This document shows, one piece after another, positions 6,986 to 9,179 of a DNA stretch of 9,179 nucleotides. Made by a program: the position numbers and the translations under genes. Numbering within the stretch: the stretch's first letter is position 1; every line of letters starts with the position of its first letter. The notes below the pieces were generated by a model. The model made no database searches. It was not told the DNA's origin and saw only the letters and a list, made by a program, of their open reading frames with translations. The stretch comes from Spirochaetales bacterium (GTDB taxonomy: Bacteria; Spirochaetota; Spirochaetia; DSM-27196; SLST01), in contig DAOWMR010000087.1 of NCBI GenBank assembly GCA_030642995.1, forward strand, positions 1 through 9,179. The letters run 5' to 3'.

Positions 6986-7213
6986 CTACTTCACCTTTTC
7001 GATGACAACTTCCCATTCGCCGTCGTCAACTTCCTCAATCTCCACGTTATGGCCGGCTTCTCGAGCCCATTCCGGCAGGTTCTTCATGGCACATGAGTGA
7101 TCGATCTGAACGATGAGAACGTCGCCGACAGCGAGTTCTTCGAGCTTCTTCTGAGCTTTCACCAGCGGGATCGGACAAGCTTCACCAAGACAATCCAACA
7201 TAACTTCCTGCAT
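6986..7213 (-). CDS. tusA: TusA/SirA/YeeD-family sulfur carrier
   Basis: Small cytoplasmic sulfur-transfer protein of 75 residues, normal length for the family. The hallmark CPIP motif (13-16) follows LDCLGEA, with C13 as the persulfide-forming residue. A further Cys at 8 and the HSCAMKNLPEW segment with C41 (39-49) resemble the YeeD subgroup that accompanies YeeE transporters. TusA-family proteins accept sulfane sulfur and pass it on. Next to YeeE they are thought to pull thiosulfate-derived sulfur through the channel. The gene sits between the two transporter halves, 20 bases after the first and 10 before the second, with AGGAG 7 bases before the ATG. Whether it feeds biosynthesis, tRNA thiolation or energy metabolism cannot be told from the sequence. 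Confidence 0.93.
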   Translation of the reverse strand: MQEVMLDCLGEACPIPLVKAQKKLEELAVGDVLIVQIDHSCAMKNLPEWAREAGHNVEIEEVDDGEWEVVIEKVK

Positions 7214-7233
7214 CGCAATACTCCTGTTGTCTT

Positions 7234-7920
7234 CTATTGGGTTTCAGTCACTTTCTGCTTGCTCTTCGCAAACTTATCCGCGGCGATCCAGAGCAGGAGA
7301 ATCGTCGCAAGTTGAATGGCAATGGCGCCGAACCAGCCGAAGACATCCGGCAGAAATACCGCCTTCGCTCGGGCAACGAAGTTGACTACCCACCACCCCA
7401 TTGTCATGGCACCGAGCACGGAGCCAACAACGAAAAAGGCGAGTGACCGGATCGGCATGGTGAGCCCTTCACCAACACGCATCAGTGTCCCTGAGGCGCA
7501 GCCGCCTGAGATTACCATCCCAATCCCAAAGATGAATCCGCCGATCACGGTGTTGAGACTGATAGGAACGACGAAGCCCTGGCCGGGAATTGGAAGACCG
7601 CGACTTGCAGCCCCGTACTTGATGGCCCAGAACCCGAGGGTGGTAATGGCGAGTGCTATCAGAACGGCCTTTGTCAGATTGGTCCCGCCGGTCAGATAGG
7701 GATCTCGCATTGCCGCTGTGAAGCAGAACCGGGTCTTCTGAAGAATGAAACCGAACGCAATTCCGGTGAACCAGAAGAAGCCCAACACCGGCGAGAAGAC
7801 GGACATGACCACTCCGAGGGCGATCATGACTAAACCGACGAGCAGGGCTATTGGTATCTGGCTCTTCTTCTTTTTCCGTGGCCGCGCCGTCGAACTGCGG
7901 CGTATTGACGTATCGCTCAC
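7234..7920 (-). CDS. YeeE/YedE-family sulfur transporter, N-terminal half
   Basis: Integral membrane protein of 228 residues matching the N-terminal half of YeeE/YedE (TsuA) transporters. A basic N-terminus (RPRKKKK, 13-19) precedes about six hydrophobic segments (24-40, 44-62, 84-102, 122-140, 157-177, 193-213). Two family cysteine motifs are visible: KTRFCFTAAMRD (62-73, C66) and SGGCASGTLMRVGEG (138-152, C141). These correspond to the first two pore cysteines of the family. The start is placed at GTG 7920-7918, because GAAGGAG ends 6 bases before it; the TTG at 7926 directly abuts that site. It is the first gene of the operon, just downstream of a recognisable promoter. Half-size YeeE pairs are known in other bacteria (Pmp-type). 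Placing tusA between the halves is the less usual feature here. Confidence 0.9.
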   Translation of the reverse strand: MSDTSIRRSSTARPRKKKKSQIPIALLVGLVMIALGVVMSVFSPVLGFFWFTGIAFGFILQKTRFCFTAAMRDPYLTGGTNLTKAVLIALAITTLGFWAIKYGAASRGLPIPGQGFVVPISLNTVIGGFIFGIGMVISGGCASGTLMRVGEGLTMPIRSLAFFVVGSVLGAMTMGWWVVNFVARAKAVFLPDVFGWFGAIAIQLATILLLWIAADKFAKSKQKVTETQ

Positions 7921-7926
7921 TGACAA

Positions 7927-7933
7927 CTCCTTC
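7927..7933 (-). promoter_or_regulatory. Ribosome binding site selecting the GTG start of the first operon gene
   Basis: GAAGGAG on the minus strand ends 6 bases before the GTG at 7920 but directly abuts the TTG at 7926, so the GTG is the likely start. Confidence 0.65.
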
Positions 7934-7986
7934 GTTATTCACCAAATAGCGATATCAGAGTTAACTTGCTTTCATCCTTAGAAAGA

Positions 7987-8015
7987 ACTGTAACGTAAAA
8001 CGCTAACTACGTCAA
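7987..8015 (-). promoter_or_regulatory. Sigma70-like promoter of the sulfur operon
   Basis: On the minus strand TTGACG (8015-8010) and TACAGT (7992-7987) are separated by 17 bases, matching consensus at 5 and 4 of 6 positions. Transcription would start near 7980, leaving a leader of about 60 bases. The spacer is flanked by ACGTA and TACGT, an inverted repeat that could be an operator. The surrounding 7921-8082 is AT-rich and contains no gene. No regulator gene lies nearby. Confidence 0.55.
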
Positions 8016-8082
8016 GTTATTGTGAAATAAATCGTATTACAATGATGGCAGGTTATTTATTTATCTCTTTGGCAATGTTCAA

Positions 8083-9114
8083 TCAGTAAACCAGCGCACC
8101 CGAAGCAACCGCGAGCCCGGCGCCGGACGCCACCATCACCACGGCATCACCCCTGCTGATCCGCCCCTCGGCGACAGCCGTATGAAATGCCATTGGAATG
8201 CATGCGCTCCCGGTGTACCCGTATCGGTCCATAACCATCGTCGTCTTGCTCATGGGTTGATTAAGGATTTCCATGACCTGCTTGATGACTGAGCAATTGA
8301 TTTGGGTGAAGAGGAAATGATCGATCTCATCAATCGGCCGGTTGATCTTGGACAGGAGACGTTCAACGACAATCGGCCAGAGTTTCACGTTCCTGTCGCC
8401 CGGAAGTCGTTGAAGAAGTTGCAGCCCGTAGTCACCCGTCTCAAGACGCTCGCTCGTCACCGGCTGTCTGGTGCCCCCACTGTAAACGCCCACGAAGTCC
8501 CACTGCGTACCGTCGGTGAGCAGCTGTCCCCCGAGATAGCGACTCCGGCGGGTAAGCGGATCACCGGCCTGGATGGCGTTATCGCCGGTCCGCCGAAGGA
8601 TGACGGCGCCCGCGCCATCAGCAAAAATCGGATAACCGAACTCATCACCGGGTCGGAGGTATGCCGGCATGTTGTAGACGCCCATGATGCAGGCATAGCG
8701 GAGAGTCGCGTCGGTCGCTAAAACCCTGCTCACCGTGTCCAGTGCAGCGACAAAGCTCGAGCAGCTTGCCCCGAGATCGTAGGCCCCGGTGAACCGCTGG
8801 CCGCCCTGAATACGTCCTTGCACGATCATGCTCGTTGCCGGTGAGATATACTCAGGAGTGTCGGTCGCGACAACAAAGAGGTCTATCTCGTCAGGGTCAA
8901 TCTTCGCACGCTCAATGGCCAACCGGGCGGCCCGCTCAGCGAAGTCAGCTGTTGTCTCATCCAGACCGCGCAGGTGCGCTATGTGTCGGGCGCGGATACC
9001 CAGCTTTGATTCCAGCCTCTCGTGGTCAAAATCGATCCCGGTCAGTCTCGAAAGTTCGGCGTTGTCAATTGGTTCACCGGGGGCATAGATACCGGTTCCG
9101 ACTATCTCAACCAT
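8083..9114 (-). CDS. FabH-like 3-oxoacyl-ACP synthase III with a non-standard catalytic triad
   Basis: Thiolase-fold ketoacyl synthase III homologue of 343 residues, normal FabH length. The nucleophile is in DLGASCSSF (113-121), with C118. The C-terminal half follows FabH closely, but where the catalytic His of the HQAN motif is expected the sequence reads FTQIN (269-273), giving T270. Where the Asn of GNTSAAS lies it reads GYTGSAC (299-305), giving Y300. Standard decarboxylating condensation needs Cys, His and Asn, so this enzyme probably does something else, such as acyl transfer, non-decarboxylating condensation or esterification with C118. Several FabH-like side branches show such changes. 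The ATG has GGAGGG 5 bases before it. It is separated from the sulfur operon by about 160 AT-rich bases including that operon's promoter, so it is probably unrelated in function. Its substrate cannot be predicted. Confidence 0.88.
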   Translation of the reverse strand: MVEIVGTGIYAPGEPIDNAELSRLTGIDFDHERLESKLGIRARHIAHLRGLDETTADFAERAARLAIERAKIDPDEIDLFVVATDTPEYISPATSMIVQGRIQGGQRFTGAYDLGASCSSFVAALDTVSRVLATDATLRYACIMGVYNMPAYLRPGDEFGYPIFADGAGAVILRRTGDNAIQAGDPLTRRSRYLGGQLLTDGTQWDFVGVYSGGTRQPVTSERLETGDYGLQLLQRLPGDRNVKLWPIVVERLLSKINRPIDEIDHFLFTQINCSVIKQVMEILNQPMSKTTMVMDRYGYTGSACIPMAFHTAVAEGRISRGDAVVMVASGAGLAVASGALVY

Positions 9115-9131
9115 TGTGTCCCTCCGTGTAC

Positions 9132-9179
9132 CTACCGCGGGATTCCCGTCCGGAGAAGCCGACCGAGTTCGCGCACGGC
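9132..9179 (-). CDS. Possible C-terminal end of an upstream gene (partial)
   Basis: A minus-strand frame enters from the window edge and ends at a TAG (9134-9132), giving AVRELGRLLRTGIPR. The stop lies 17 bases before the synthase ATG, typical of operon spacing. Fifteen codons are too few to recognise a family, and the frame could be chance. Confidence 0.3.
   Translation of the reverse strand, partial: AVRELGRLLRTGIPR

Noticed and set aside
8017..8066. AAATAAAT/ATTTATTT inverted repeat as a terminator for the synthase gene
   Set aside because: The stem is pure A-T with a loop of over 20 bases, too weak for intrinsic termination.
1..9179. CRISPR array, tRNA or rRNA genes, insertion sequence ends
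   Set aside because: No regularly spaced repeats, no tRNA-like cloverleaf sequence, no rRNA-like stretch and no transposase-like frame were seen by reading.

Overview
The window looks like chromosomal DNA from a mid-GC, probably Gram-negative bacterium that handles reduced sulfur compounds. The Gram-negative reading rests on two signal-peptide lipoproteins in a sulfur operon. Nothing in the sequence fixes the genus or phylum.

Layout from left to right. (1) 47-1909, minus strand: a visibly AT-richer UvrD/Rep-type superfamily 1 helicase gene with all its helicase motifs and an unusual cysteine cluster. A good sigma70-like promoter (1980-2008) faces it. (2) 2169-3089, plus strand: an integron-type tyrosine recombinase (IntI) that is decayed. 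An internal deletion removes part of the catalytic core, and the whole catalytic C-terminus is missing. Its open frame runs into the terminator of the next operon. The divergent arrangement (relic integrase, then a promoter, then a gene reading away from it) resembles the head of an integron, but no convincing attI or attC site was found. (3) 3058-8015, minus strand: a six-gene sulfur operon with an identifiable promoter (7987-8015) and an intrinsic terminator (3058-3084). The gene order is YeeE/YedE N-half, TusA-like carrier, YeeE/YedE C-half, thioredoxin-reductase-like flavoprotein fused to a cysteine-less thioredoxin domain, rhodanese lipoprotein of TST type, and double-rhodanese lipoprotein. 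Two perfect back-to-back hairpins lie between the transporter module and the reductase module. (4) 8083-9114, minus strand: a FabH-like ketoacyl synthase III with the catalytic Cys but without the usual His and Asn. It is preceded by what may be the last codons of another gene at the window edge.

Working model for the operon (inference). The lipoproteins generate or pass sulfane sulfur on the outer face of the membrane. The two YeeE/YedE halves together form a thiosulfate-type channel whose three key cysteines are split between two polypeptides. TusA takes the sulfur inside, and the flavoprotein supplies reducing power to the persulfide carriers. The parts are known families. The split transporter with tusA between its halves, the reductase with a dead thioredoxin domain and a lost NADPH signature, and the paired surface rhodaneses make the combination worth testing as one sulfur-import relay.
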